NCBI GenBank assembly: GCA_032622095.1
Contig: CP136064.1
Span: forward strand, 141,313,954-141,377,953
Length of the DNA: 64,000 nucleotides
Origin: Siphonodentalium dalli
Lineage: Eukaryota; Mollusca; Scaphopoda; Gadilida; Siphonodentaliidae
Reading direction: 5' to 3'
Shown here in pieces: positions 1 to 11,156 of this stretch; position 1 is the stretch's first letter, and the number at the start of each line of letters is the position of its first letter. Made by a program: the position numbers and the translations under genes. The notes beneath the pieces were generated by a model. It had not been told where the DNA came from. It searched no databases and was given only the letters and a program-made list of their open reading frames with translations.

Positions 1-268
1 CTAATCACGTTGCTTCTGTGGACACCTATTTTCGCCGTATTTTTAAACACAACACAAGTTGGTTTATTTCTCATGTTCTTTTAATCATTAAGGCCGTATA
101 TATATTCTGAAAGGTGAATTTGATAGTGAGGATACTGATTAAAAATATGTTATGCCAGAATCGGAGCCGGAACGAAGTCTACCGTTTGTCGGTAAACTGT
201 TGAGGGGACACACTATAAAGTGTAAGCCGAGAACGAGGCTGGCTCCAAATAAAAGGTATATAAAGCAG
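1..268. other. No gene seen; left flank of the hAT-like element
   Basis: AT-rich sequence without a convincing reading frame. A stretch at about 209-260 (CACACTATAAAGTGTAAG, then GGCTCCAAATAAAAGG) recurs in diverged form at 5071-5113, just beyond the other side of the hAT-like element. The two flanks may therefore belong to one older repeat that the element split or that was duplicated around it. Confidence 0.4.
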
Positions 269-859
269 TAGTGATGCGGACCGGACCGGACCACACATGC
301 CTGGACCGGTCCAAAATGGTCCAGTCCACCTATAATACGCTATATGTTAATGAATTCTCTGTTTTCTCAAAGTTTTTTTACTCTGTATAGTAACAAGACA
401 GTCAATGACTGTGGGGTCGCTCACCAGACTGCAAAGACTGATAAGACTGGGACTCTGGAGACCAAAACAGTCAGCACTTTTCATAATCACTTTAAAAGAA
501 GTAGATTTAAACAGGATATGTGGCTAGAGAGACTTCAAGTATGTAGCTTGGTAAAAAACCACCTTGAAATTGCCAACTGTACACTACTGATCACCCCCCT
601 CCTCCAGCTCAACAAGTCCCCTCCCGACCGGGATCCAGACTCCCAAGTCTTAGGTTGGAATTTCACAACCGACACCTCAAACTTTCTCAATTGTTGGAAA
701 TTTCCAATCTCACAAGCGCCTTTTTCTAAAACCATTTAAACATGTTTGAAGCCCAATTATCCATGGACCCAAAACACAATACATGTATGTCAGACCAATC
801 AGTCAGGTGGTTCCAATGTAGATGTTTTAATGAATTTGGTATTTCTATGATTTATTGGA

Positions 860-1380
860 CACAAAAGTGTTAACTCCCCATAGACTGCCATTTCTTGACA
901 GGTTGAGCTCATTTTAACAAATCTGTATCTCAGTCACTAAAGGATCTTCCTGATTCCTCCATACTATATGTAAGCTAAATTATCCAAAATCCCTTGAGAA
1001 GACATTTTAAGAATTACTATAGAGACATATAGTTATGTCCCTGGTCCCACCCTTTTAACCTGGTGACCCCATCTGAATAAATTTGAATCCCAGACACCAA
1101 AGAACCCTTCATACATATCATAAATATCAGTCAAATAGACCTGATGGTCCTTGTGAAGGAAGCATATTAAGAGGGAAACTGTCCTTCGCTTGGCCCCTAT
1201 TTGACCAGGTGACCCCATTAAAAAAATCTGAATTGCAGTCAAGGAAGAACATTCCATTCTATATAAGCCAACTAGTTCTTGCAAACATATTTTAAGAATT
1301 ACTATGTAGTGAAATAGTTAAGTCTCTTGCTCTGCCCTTATTTGACTTTGTGATCCCATTTTCACAAATCTGATAAGGAT
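860..1380. repeat. ~165-bp tandem module of the composite repeat
   Basis: Diverged tandem units are marked by phrases such as GTTATGTCCCTGG, TTTGACCAGGTGACCCCAT, GAACAAATCTGAA, CCAGTCACC and AAGAATTACTATG. The same units recur at 2880-3625, 50750-51360, 57560-58000, 58190-58470 and 60560-61000. Short reading frames across it change frame from unit to unit and are not genes. Confidence 0.7.
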
Positions 1381-1389
1381 AAAAATTAA

Positions 1390-2500
1390 GTTCCCCAGTT
1401 GAAGTTGGTGATATTCACCCATTGGGCACCTCATTTATGAATTTTATCTTCTGCAAATTAGGGGATATAGAAACTTCCTAGAAGGGAAATTTAACTAACA
1501 ACAATGTAAATTTGATACTATAGATACTTCCCAGAAGATGAGGCCTAAGCAGAATGAGGTCGCGTCAGAGGGTGAATTTAGTGATGCTAGCCTGCTGTGC
1601 CGGATAGCATCACAAAAAGCGTGTCTGTTCCTACATTGTGTATGCCTGGCCTCAAGCAACACAATGTATTATACAACAAGCCTGGAAATAGTGTGATAGT
1701 GTGTCTGTCATTTGCAGAGTGAGGTCCCCAGAGGGTGAATTTAGTGACGCTAAATTCACCCTCTGGGGACCTCATTCTGATAAAGTCCTCAACTGCTATG
1801 GAAGACCTAGAATAAAATTGAATTTCCCCAGTTGAAGTTGGTGATGTTCACCCATTGGGCCCCTCAATTATGAATTTTATCTTCTGCAAATTAGGGGATA
1901 TAGAAACTTCCTAGAAGGGAAATTTAACTAACAACAATGTAAATTTGATACTATAGATACTTCCCAGAAGATGAGGCCTAAGCAGAATGAGGTCCCCAAA
2001 TGGTGAATTTGGTGATGCTAGCCTTGAATCAAGCTTTGAAATAGTCTGTCTGTTATTTGCAGAATGAGGTACCCAGAGGGTGAATTTAGTGAGGCTATCC
2101 TGCACAGCGGGCTAGTATCACTAAATTCACCCTCTGGGGACCTCATTCTGATAAGGCCCTCAACTGCTATGGAAGACCTAGAATAAGATTGAAGTTCCCC
2201 AGTTGAAATTGGTGATGTTCACCCATTGGGCACCTCAATCATGAATTTTATCTTCTGCAAATTAAGGGATACAGAAACTTCCTAGAAGGGAAATTTAACT
2301 AACAACAATGTAAATTTGATACTATAGATACTTCCCAGAAGATGAGGCCTAAGCAGAATGAGATCTTGAGACTCTAGATACTTCCCAGAAGATGAAGCCT
2401 AAGCGGAATAAGGTTCTCAGAGGGTGTATTTGGTTATGCTAGCCTGCTGTGTAGGATAGCGTCACTAAATTCACCCTCTGGGAACCTCATTCTGGCTCTG
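1390..2500. repeat. Palindrome-bearing tandem units of about 300-430 bp
   Basis: Each unit carries a hairpin of the form GAGGTCCCCAGAGGGTGAAT ... ATTCACCCTCTGGGGACCTC followed by a spacer (GTTGAAGTTGGTGATGTTCA, CTTCTGCAAATTAGGGGATA, CCCAGAAGATGAGGCCTAAG). Hairpins are seen at 1721-1773 (24-bp perfect arms, 5-base loop), 2061-2149 and about 2404-2493. The family is repeated in copy C at 58660-60040. Confidence 0.75.
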
Positions 2501-2786
2501 CCAGGCACTCTTTGAGAAAATGAAATTAATCTGATTTTAATGACCACTGAGTGATAATATAAACAACAAGGGTGCTTCATTGATAACACCATTAATCGCA
2601 CTTAAATTATGGATGACATGAATACACTCCCTGGGGACTCTGTCTAAGGCTGCAGAATCTTTATCTCTCTATCTGCCTTGCCATGTCTATCAGTTCATAG
2701 GAGAGTTGCCTTGTAATGGGAATTTAAATAAATATACTTTATTTACCTGTGAGTTAGGATATGAGATAGGGTGGAATGCTGTTGGT

Positions 2787-2826
2787 TGGGGGTGGGGTTC
2801 TGGGTCATGTGGGGGGGGGGGGGTGA
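2787..2826 (+). repeat. G-rich tract
   Basis: Several G runs of three or more, ending in a 14-base poly-G, on the plus strand. A comparable G-rich tract lies at the equivalent place in copy C (59765-59807). Confidence 0.6.
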
Positions 2827-3626
2827 TATATTTTTTTTGTATGTTAAATTGATCAAGGAGTTCCTGAATTTTTTATTATTTTTTGGGGAATTATGGCCCT
2901 GGCTCCACCACTATTTGACCCAGTGACCCCATTTGAACAAATCTGAACCCCAGTCATTCAATGACCCCACATACCAAATATAAACTAAATCGGCTTAATG
3001 GTTATTGACAAGAAGTCGTTATAAGAATTACCAAGGAGGAATATAGTTATGGCCCTGGTTTCGCAACTGTTTGACACAGTGACCTCATTTGAACAAATAT
3101 TAATGACAGTCACCTAGGGAACATCCACCCCAAATATGATCAAAATGCAAAAATGTAATTTTTTGGTTTTTAGAGTTATGTCCCTGGCTCTGCCCCTAAT
3201 TGACCCAGTGACCCAATTTGAACAAATCTGATTCCCAGTCACCCAAGGTCCCTCAGTACCAAATATAAGCTAATTCGGCCCAACATTTTTGTAGAAGAAG
3301 TCATTGTAAGAATTACTATGAGTTATGGCCCTGGTTTCTCAACTAATTGACCGGGTGACCTCATTTGAACAAATCTGAACACCAGTCACCAAAGGACCCT
3401 CCATACCAAATATTAGCTAAATCGGCACAATGGTTATGGACAAGAAGTTGTTGTAAGAATTACTGTGGAGGAATAGAATTATGGCCCTGGTTTCGCAACT
3501 ATTTGACCCAGTGACCTCATTTGAACAAATCTGAATGAGAGTCACCTAGGGAACATCCACACGAAATATGAACCAATTTGGTATGATGGTTTCAGAGGAG
3601 AAGATGTTTTTTAAAAAAGTTGACGG

Positions 3627-3693
3627 ACGGACGACGGACGAGGAGTGATGACTATAGGTCCACCGGAGACTTTGTCTCAGGTGAGCTAAAAAC
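3627..3693. repeat. (GACG)n tract plus terminal hairpin of copy A
   Basis: A GACGGACGGACGACGGACGA tract is followed by a spacer and then by CACCGGAGAC-TTT-GTCTCAGGTG (3661-3683), a stem with a three-base loop, and then GAGCTAAAAA. The same terminus closes copy C at 61105-61136 with loop TTC. Confidence 0.7.
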
Positions 3694-4390
3694 TATAAGG
3701 TTACTGAGTTAAGTGCATTGCAATGAGTCCATATATGTTAAAACTTACATTGCTTGCCGATTGTATGCATCATTGTCTGTCTCTGGTGGGATATATTGGG
3801 AGCGATGCACGATAATAGTATTTCTAGTAATGCGAACATGCACCAATTAAATGTATTGGACAGATATATAGCTAGGGCCAGAATGTGTTATAACCAATCT
3901 AACATATGGCACTCAACTGATCGTATGCATGATTCGTATCACACTTATTTTCATTAAATGGAAATTTAAACGAAATAACTATACTGATGACATTTTAAGT
4001 ATACAAATGTGTACTAATATGACTACTCCATTAATATTGGAGTCTTGGAGATTGTGATGGCTGATTGTATATAGTCCTGACAATTACAGTTATGTACCTA
4101 ATTACAACTACTATAATACTATTGGATTAATGTGACTGTCTTGTTTATGTACTGTGTAATGTGGTTTGCATGTTTCTTCGATAATTATAACTGTGAAATT
4201 TACTGAAAAACAATAGAATATTTACTCGATTCGATATCCATACAAATTGATTAGTTCATGCCATGTTACACTGTTTATGACAAATGACTCATTCAGTTGC
4301 ATGTTTGTCGCATTGATAGGGTGCTACATAGTGTTGGCCAGTGTAGGATAGTAGTTATTAAAAACAATTTAGAACGAAACAAGCAATTTT
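3693..4390. other. No gene seen
   Basis: AT-rich interior of the hAT-like element, right of the nested composite repeat. Short open frames of about 60 codons show no family resemblance or plausible codon pattern. Confidence 0.5.
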
Positions 4391-4394
4391 TATA

Positions 4395-4585
4395 TTTTGA
4401 AAATGTTTTCAGAATGGTTAACATTTTAACAGTTGGTTTACAGTAACAAATTGAAAAATGTTTTCAGAATGATTAACATATTAGGTTTATTCTAACAAAT
4501 TTGAACTTTTTTCAGAATGTTCAACAAATTAACATTTGGTTTATACTAACAAATTTAAATGTTTTCAGAATGTTCAACTTTTTTA
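4395..4585. repeat. Short minisatellite, about 4 diverged units of 50-60 bp
   Basis: The phrase ATGTTTTCAGAATG-TTAACA-TTGGTTTA-TAACAAATT is repeated about four times with small changes. A 62-codon frame here is a by-product of the repeat. Confidence 0.65.
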
Positions 4586-4913
4586 ATACCAAGGCCGCCC
4601 ACATTGGCACTTTCATTATAAGGAAAGTGACATGTACAAAGTACATCTATACATTGTTTTCGTGGCATCAAACGTTTAATAGATATTAACCACTTGAATG
4701 CGTCAATACATCGTTGCTATGACGGCACATATGCAATAATATTCGCAATAGTTTATTATAACTGAAGTAAAATAGTGGACCGGACCGGAGAGTACCGGAC
4801 CGGCGGCAAAAAGCGGTCCAGTCCGGTCCAGTGACACCCGGTCCGGACCGGACTGCGGTCCACCCCTGGACCGTGGACCGAAACGGTCCAAAGCGGTCCA
4901 GTCCGCATCACTA

Positions 4914-5270
4914 ATAAGCGGGGTGTTATGTGGCATTAGGTCTGTTGTTTCTCAATGGATATGAATGAAATTTTGTATATATGTCCGGGCTGAGACATAG
5001 AATACACCAACGTTTGAATTGTTTTTAAATTCACACATTTGTTGATTTTATTCAACTTTTTCGTTCTGGAGCACACTAAAAAGTGTAAGACGCTGGCTCC
5101 AATTAAAAGGTGTAAGCGGCTTATGTGCTTAGCTTTATAGGTATTAAATCGGATTAACTAATTCACGACTCTAGACTATTAGTGTTAAGTGTTTTGTATC
5201 ATTTGAGATTTTTTAAGAAATAATAATTTAGAAAGTGAATACAAATGTATTTTACATGATAAAATAAATT
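4914..5270. other. No gene seen
   Basis: AT-rich right flank of the hAT-like element. It contains the diverged copy (5071-5113) of a segment also seen at 209-260. Confidence 0.45.
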
Positions 5271-5640
5271 TAATCACAATGCATAAAATAATATAAAGAC
5301 ATAGAACATAACAAATGGCATACAATTTTATGTTCATGTTTCGGTGCTGAGTGGCACCTGTCAGAATGCGTTCGATTCTCCTCTTTAATATACCGGACGA
5401 TTCTGATATTCTGAATTTTGTTCTTAGGCTGGTAGAGGTGTATTAGGTCGGAGGGGTCAAAGTCGGCAGGATACTGGATGTCGGTAAACCGGACGAATGT
5501 TTTCTTCAGGTTTTTTTCTGGATTCGTCTATTGATCTTCTTTCTCTGCTCTTTGAAATCCTCCATTGAGATTCCGCCAGCTTTTTCAAAGTTGCCTCGAT
5601 GGAGAATTTGCCCAGACCATATCTCTCTTTTACAATGCAT
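5271..5640 (-). pseudogene. Unidentified broken coding sequence
   Basis: On the minus strand a 45-codon frame opens at 5640 and reads a natural-looking, charged protein (…GISMEDFKEQRKKINRR…). It ends at a stop at 5506-5508, directly after a run of seven A. A second frame then continues from there to about 5271 (…VRFTDIQYPADFDPSDLIH…). Together they look like one protein broken by a single-base slip in the A run. I do not recognise the family and cannot say whether it is host or transposon. An alternative is two chance frames, though the amino-acid composition argues against that. Confidence 0.4.
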
Positions 5641-5699
5641 GGTTGAGACGGTTGATTACAAGGCAGATGCAACTTACGACCAACACAAGTGTGTTAAAT

Positions 5700-6454
5700 A
5701 AAGGTGGTGTAAACATCCCGAAAAAGGTTCCTGTGTATTTTCGACATGGTTATAAGGTAAGCGAACAGTCATTTAAAATTAATAATTATATATATATGGT
5801 TTCAATAATAAATTTTATATTTAAATAGTAAATCGAACAGACTTGGTCCAAATACACTACATCGGCGACAAAACCATCTCCACTAGTATTATAAAATGCA
5901 ACCAACAATCACACAAAATAACTATGCCATCGACACTCAACAACATCAGAGCAAAAAGCGTCAACCAAGAGCCAACAGCATGCAGTAAAAAGAGCCAAAA
6001 CTCCAGGCTTCTGAGAAAGGCATCCTGAATGCTAAGAACAGGAAAACATCCAATACAAGAAAAATAAATTGACAAAGTTGACACACGACTCGACATACAA
6101 CACGTTGGAGTTAGCAATGATCTTGATAGCTTCGAGCATGAATAATCCATCTACCAGAACTGAAGTTGGTCCTGGCGAACAAGGAGATTCTTGATTGTAC
6201 CGTACTGCATAGACTGTTGATGACTGATCATAACATGATAATTGCATATTCGTGATACAATAATTAACTTAGGTGATTTCTTTGTTTCTGCTCTCGTTAT
6301 CAAGCATCCAAGCCGGACGGGTGTGCTTCCCCGCTGCATTTCTAGTGCATGATCTGACATGAAAGCCAATGATGCCATGACTCGAATATACAATGTAATA
6401 TTTGTCAAATGTATCATGCATTAATATGTGTATATTTAAATAAAATATCCTTAA
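5700..6454. other. No gene identified
   Basis: Several overlapping open frames of 60-97 codons exist on both strands, none with a recognisable domain. The region lies between two broken coding fragments and may be remnants of the same mobile element. Confidence 0.4.
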
Positions 6455-6661
6455 ATAAAATATCCTAAGGAGATAGCGTCAGTGGTGCCGAACATCACAA
6501 AGTGCGCAGCATCCATCATCATCACTGACCAAGGGATAGCATTCACCAATGCAATTTTGAATCATGTGCCAACTGCAAAGCTTGTGTTCTGTTGGAATCA
6601 TGTGAAATCCAATGTTAAAACCTGGGTCAAGAAACGTGGCGGAAAGAATATCTTTTGTTAA
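6455..6661 (+). pseudogene. MULE-like DDE transposase fragment
   Basis: The frame opens after a stop at 6452-6454 and ends at TAA 6659-6661. From 6476 it reads about 60 residues including IIITDQGIAFTNAI, then a CWNHV box and a lysine-rich tail. This matches the pattern of MULE-type transposase cores, where TDq..A…AI is followed by a C..H pair. Only a small slice of the roughly 90-100-residue domain is present, with no start codon context and no neighbouring domain, so it is a decayed piece. The family assignment is from pattern memory and is moderate. Confidence 0.5.
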
Positions 6662-6719
6662 CATTTTATAAATCATGTTTGTATGTCTCATGTTTGTTAT
6701 TATATTTTATTATGATTAA

Positions 6720-6983
6720 AGATGCATTATCCAAATTAATGCTCGGACAAAAGTAACCATGTACAAATTTCGTCGAAATCCAAGTGTTTCACCCGATTTG
6801 ACCTTGAATTGACTTTTTGAAGGTCAAGGTCAGGGTAAAGTCACGATTTGACCCGTCCAAAACATTCCCTGGACAAAAGTAACCCTAGGTATCAAATTTC
6901 GTCAAAATCCGTCTGGCAGTTTTCCCGGCCACAGCTAACAGACAAACAAACAGACAAACAGAAGTCCCAAAATATATATTAGA
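6720..6983 (-). mobile_element. Helitron-like unit, truncated
   Basis: Only the end carrying CCCAAAATATATATTAGA (minus-strand 5' terminus, starting TC) is complete. The interior has the family phrases TTGACCTTGAATTGAC, GGTCAAGGTCAGG and CAAATTTCGTCAAAATCC. It abuts the next unit exactly at TAGA/CTAG (6983/6984). Confidence 0.6.
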
Positions 6984-7519
6984 CTAGCGGGTTAGCCCGC
7001 CACTGGCGGCAATCGTCAGAAACATGACAATTTTAAATTTTTTAATTTAATTTTTTGTTTTTCAATGAGTTAATTGTGCCTTTTTATTTTTTAATCTAAT
7101 TTTTTGTTTTTCAATTTTACCTGATTTGACCTTGAATTGATCATTTTCAATTTGTGGGTACCCGTTTCAAGGTGAAGATCACCTCGGGCGGAAAAACTGA
7201 CCTGATGAAATTATTAAAGTACGAAATTTCGCCTCGAGACGGTCAATGGAGCCGTATTTATACTCGTCGTGTATATAGACGCTCTTTATCAACGACACTA
7301 CGCTCTTTAAATATCAACGCGATTAACCCCACAGTGCCGTTTTTTGTGACTGAGAGTGGAGAACGGGTGCTCGGAGCTTCTCCAAAACGCCGCGACGACC
7401 ATTCCCGTGGGTTGTTACCCTTATATGGGAAGTTTGAGCCCAATCGGTTCAGCCGTTTTTGAGTCTATAGAGGACAAATATACACATATATTTACATAGT
7501 TATCAAAATATATAGTAGA
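6984..7519 (-). mobile_element. Helitron-like non-autonomous unit 1
   Basis: Read on the minus strand, the 3' end is a CCGCC-AGT-GGCGG hairpin, nine bases, CTAG, then host T, and the 5' end begins TC (TCTACTATATATTTTGA). These are Helitron-type termini, with a hairpin 9-12 bases before CTRR and insertion between A and T. No Rep or helicase gene is present. Interior frames of 60-100 codons on both strands are not conserved between units. Confidence 0.7.
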
Positions 7520-8116
7520 CTAGCAGGTTAGCCCGACACTGGCGGCAATCGTCAGAAACATGACAATTTTTAATTTTTTTAATTAAATTTTTTGTTTTTC
7601 AATGAGTACTGGCTTTTTTAATAAATTTGTTTAATTAATTTTTTAATTTAATTTTTTGTTTTTCAATGTGGCGTTTTTCAATTTTACCTGATTTGACCTT
7701 GAATTGATCATTTTCAATTTGTGGGTACCCGTTTCAAGGTGAAGATCACCTCGGGCGGAAAAACTGACCGGATAAAAATCTCCCCCATTCCTTGGAACCC
7801 CTAAGTACGAAATTAATTTACGAAATTTCGTCTCGAGACGGTCAATGGAGCCATATTTATACGCGTCGAGTATATAGACGCTCTTTATCAACGACACTGC
7901 GGATACGAACGCTCTTTAACTATCAACGCGATTAACCCCACAGTTCCGTTTTTTGTGACTGAGATTGGAGAATGCGTGCTGGGAGCTTCTCCAAAACGCC
8001 GCGACGACCATTCCCGTGGGTTTTTACCCTTAGATGGGAAGTTTGAGCCCAATTGGTCCAGCCGTTTTCGAGTCTATGAAGGACAAATATACGGAAGTCT
8101 CAAAATATATAGGAGA
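7520..8116 (-). mobile_element. Helitron-like non-autonomous unit 2
   Basis: Same termini as the previous unit (CTAGCAGGTTAGCCCGCC on the left, CAAAATATATAGGAGA on the right, plus strand). It closely resembles unit 1 internally, including the segment CGGTCAATGGAGCC-TATTTATAC, with a few indels. Confidence 0.7.
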
Positions 8117-8414
8117 CTAGCAGGTTAGCCCGCCACTGGCGGCAATCATCAGAACATGACAATTTTTTAATTTAATTTTTTGTTTTACAATTTTAACAGA
8201 TTTTTTGGTTTTTCAATGAGTTAATTGTGACTTTTTAATTTACTAATTTAATTATTTATTTTTTTCAATTTGACCCGATTTGACCTTGAATTGATCATTT
8301 TCAAGGTCAAGGTCAGGTCGGGGTCACAATTTAACCCGTCCATGACACTTCCCATAGGTAGCAAGTTTGAGCTCAATCGGTTCGAGTCAATAAAGGACAC
8401 ACACATATATATCA
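8117..8414 (-). mobile_element. Helitron-like unit 3, short
   Basis: The left end has the CTAG plus CCGCC-ACT-GGCGG hairpin. The right end lacks the usual CAAAATATAT tail and stops at ATATATATCA before the next CTAG. It is either truncated or its boundary is a few bases uncertain. Confidence 0.55.
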
Positions 8415-9381
8415 CTAGAAGGTGACCCGACTTCGTCCGGGCTTTGACATTGAATTGACCATTTTGAAGGTCAAGGTCAGGTGGGGTCACGATTTGACCC
8501 GTCCAAAACACTCCCTGGAAACAATTACCACTAAGTATAAAATTTCGTCAAAATCCATCTGGCAGTTTACCAACACCAACACCCCAAAAATGGTGGAAAT
8601 TGGCCCAGCGGTTACCGGGAAATCGGAACAGCGGATACCCAGATACCCTATGTATAAAATTTCGTCCGTAAAAATCCGCCAGTTTTACACGATTTGATTT
8701 CCACTAAAGTATATAAACGCGCCTCATATACACACGCTCGTTAATTATCAAGCTTCAACGTAAAGATAAATTAGCATTGTGTAGTAAAGTTGAACAATGT
8801 CGATGTTGTTGGCATTGACGGTTTGGGGCCACCGGTAGATTCCAACAGCGAAATAGCATTTCAGCTAAATGGATTCTTGGATGAGACTCCAGACCCGCGG
8901 GGTAAATGTAAACAACTTGAGCCTATGCGTGGTGTAAATATACAAAAAATAAATCTATCGACAATAGACCTAAGAATATCAGCTGTAACAAAATTTATAT
9001 ATCAGAAATTGTAAATGATTTATTTTGGGATAGATACACGATTCTTAATAGCCTGCAAATTGACAATATATATTGCAAATGTTATAATTTTGGGGAAAAT
9101 ACACGATACGTAATTGCCTGCAAATTGCTTACGTTCGTCAACGTATGAATATAGAGTTATCCTCCCTGCATCGCAGTGCTAAATTCTGGCGTGTTAGCAC
9201 TGCGGATCCCGAGATATGAGTTTTGAAGGTCAAGGTGACGCCGCACGGACAAATGGACGGGCCCATGTTCGTTCCCAGGTCGAATTACGTGTCCGTACCA
9301 AGTTTGGTCGAAATCGGTCCAGCCGTGTTCGAGTCCATCGCGAACACACACACACACAGATCTTCCAAAATATATAATAGA
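8415..9381 (-). mobile_element. Helitron-like unit 4, second subfamily
   Basis: The left end is CTAGAAGGTGACCCGACTTC, a variant hairpin with the central GAC-TTC-GTC. The right end is GATCTTCCAAAATATATAATAGA. The interior holds TTGACCTTGAATTGACC phrases and a TATATAAACGCGCC motif near 8710. Confidence 0.65.
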
Positions 9382-10195
9382 CTAGAAGGTGACCCGACTT
9401 CGTCCGGGCTTTGACCTTGAATTGACCATTTTGAAGGTCAAGGTCGGGTGGGGTAAAACACCAACACCCCAAAAATGGTGGAAATCGGCCCAGCGGATAC
9501 CGGGAAATCGGCCCAGCGGATACCGAGATACCCTTTATAGCTATGCATCAAATTTCGTCCGTAAAAATCCGCCAGTTTAACCCGATTTGATTTCCACTCA
9601 AGTATATAAACGCACCTCATATACACACGCTCATTAATTATCAAGTTTCAACGTAAAGATAAATTACCATCGGTGCCCGAGATATCGCCAAGACGTCTGA
9701 AACAGTCAAATGCATCGGCCGGTTATTAAAGCGTTAACGTGATCTAACGTTATGACCTCTAACGACGTCATAGAAGTTACGCATTGTTTTTATCCTGAAG
9801 GAAGATAGTACCACTTCTTCTTGATAATTGAGGCAGATAACTAAAACGGATACATACGCATTATATATCGTTGGAAAGAGGAAACACGAAAGATTCTCAC
9901 AGTGTCATTATTATGACTGGAATTTTATTATTCGCGCTGTTTCGAATCGATTTGTAAGCACCGAACTCAAATGAAAGTCCCGTAACACAGCGTAAAAACA
10001 GATTTGACCTCGGCACGTGAAAAGTTGACCTCGGATCTGAAAATCAATAGGCCTATGTCACCCCCCGGCCGAAAATACCCCGACATACCAAGTTTCATCG
10101 AAATCGGGTCGGCCGTTTTCGAGTTCATCGATTACACACACACACACAAACACACACACAAACACACAAACAGATCTTCCAAAATATATAATAGA
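9382..10195 (-). mobile_element. Helitron-like unit 5
   Basis: Termini as in unit 4. The right end (…AATAGA) is followed by T, giving the A|T insertion context. Its downstream half is nearly identical to the unit at 18005-18794. The sequence at 10196 (TTTGTGGGTACCC) continues an interior segment of subfamily 1 (compare about 7150), so this copy sits inside an older unit. Confidence 0.7.
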
Positions 10196-10290
10196 TTTGT
10201 GGGTACCCGTTTCAAGGTGAAGATCACCTCGGGCGGAAAAACTGACCCGATGAAAATCTCCCCCGTTCCTAGGAAGCCCTAAGTACGTAA
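10196..10290. mobile_element. Remnant of an interrupted Helitron-like unit
   Basis: Matches the interior of units 1 and 2 (GGGTACCCGTTTCAAGGTGA, CTCGGGCGGAAAAACTGACC) and stops near 10285. Related sequence resumes near 14230, which suggests that the block between was inserted into it. Confidence 0.5.
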
Positions 10291-10916
10291 GAATCACACA
10301 GAAGCGAGCTCCATTTCGAGCGATAACGTAAACAAAAGCCGTATGCGAAAAATACCGATTACAACGTAGAAATGACGTTTTTGAACAACGCGTCAATCGG
10401 TGAAATAGGTACCGATTTTTCCGATTACGTCAATTTGTGACTGTCACAATCGGTACCGAATCTACCGATCAGAACGTTACCGGTACTCAAATATAACGTC
10501 GCTAATTGGCGCATCACCTGAGTAATTCACTATTGGTCTGGCAACATATGATTTAATTTTTTTATGTATTTGTTTTCGTTAATACCGGTACCACGTAGGC
10601 CTGTATTATATATATACTATAGGCACAGTTACTGGACATAAAGTCCAAAAATAAGGATTTAATCGAGTTTATAAATCAGTATCCTAATATAATATACTCA
10701 AGTTATGCAGGCTTAACCAGGTGCCCGGACAAACATATCTCAAATAAAAACACTAAACACAAAATACTGGGCACATGTCGCCTGTTTCCTATAAATAACA
10801 TACTCAGCTACAACTCTGCAACAATAAAATCGTTCCGGACGCCTAATTAACGGAGCTTAAAACATTTTTCACCATTAGCGAGTAGCGACCCTTGACTCGT
10901 CGGCATCCATGTTTTC

Positions 10917-11051
10917 TTATACTCATTCAATCGGTAATTTGAAAGACCGGTGTTCTGCAACAAATAGTATCTCAGAACATGTGCACTTTTTTCAGAACAC
11001 CAGTTCCATTTGCATGATGCTTAGAAACAAAATTACCGATTGAATAAGTAT
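10917..11051. repeat. Nested inverted repeat (hairpin)
   Basis: ATACTCATTCAATCGGTAATTT on the left pairs with AAATTACCGATTGAATAAGTAT on the right with one mismatch. An inner pair, CCGGTGTTCTG and CAGAACACCAG, lies within. The same structure is present in copy 2 at about 12633-12767. Confidence 0.7.
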
Positions 11052-11156
11052 ATGAAAACATACTGCAAATCGTCGGCGCACTGCACGTGCCAGATACCTC
11101 GATTCTGTTTACTTTTTGACAAACACATGCTTTCGAGTGTCTGAAACGCTGCGATT

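Larger units (their letters stand above)
393..3692. mobile_element. Composite repeat family, copy A (about 3.3 kb)
   Basis: Begins with a conserved head (ACAAGACAGTCAATGACTG, then GGGGTCGCTCACCAGACTGC) that is also found at about 50298 and 57411. It ends with a (GACG)n tract, a hairpin at 3661-3683 and GAGCTAAAAA. In between, in order: a ~165-bp tandem module (about 860-1380), palindrome-bearing units (1390-2500), a G-rich stretch (2787-2822), and the tandem module again (2880-3625). No protein-coding region is recognisable. The same order is found in copy C (57411-61137), which supports a mobile unit rather than chance neighbours. Confidence 0.6.
269..4913. mobile_element. hAT-like non-autonomous DNA transposon, host to a nested repeat
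   Basis: The left end TAGTGATGCGGACCGGACC (from 269) and the right end GGTCCAGTCCGCATCACTA (to 4913) are inverted copies differing at one base in 19. Inside both ends lie clusters of GGACCGG/GGTCC words (about 278-330 and 4780-4900), like the subterminal repeats bound by hAT transposases. The 8 bases outside each end (TAAAGCAG and ATAAGCGG) match at 5 positions, so a target duplication is possible but decayed. I see no transposase. Most of the interior is the composite repeat copy A. The superfamily call rests on the TIR start and the 8-bp spacing and is an inference. Confidence 0.55.

Noticed and set aside
3661-3693. Calling the GAGCTAAAAA terminus a true Helitron 3' end
   Set aside because: There is a hairpin followed by CTAA, but copies are not followed by T and continue with an A-run, so the classical A|T insertion rule is not met.
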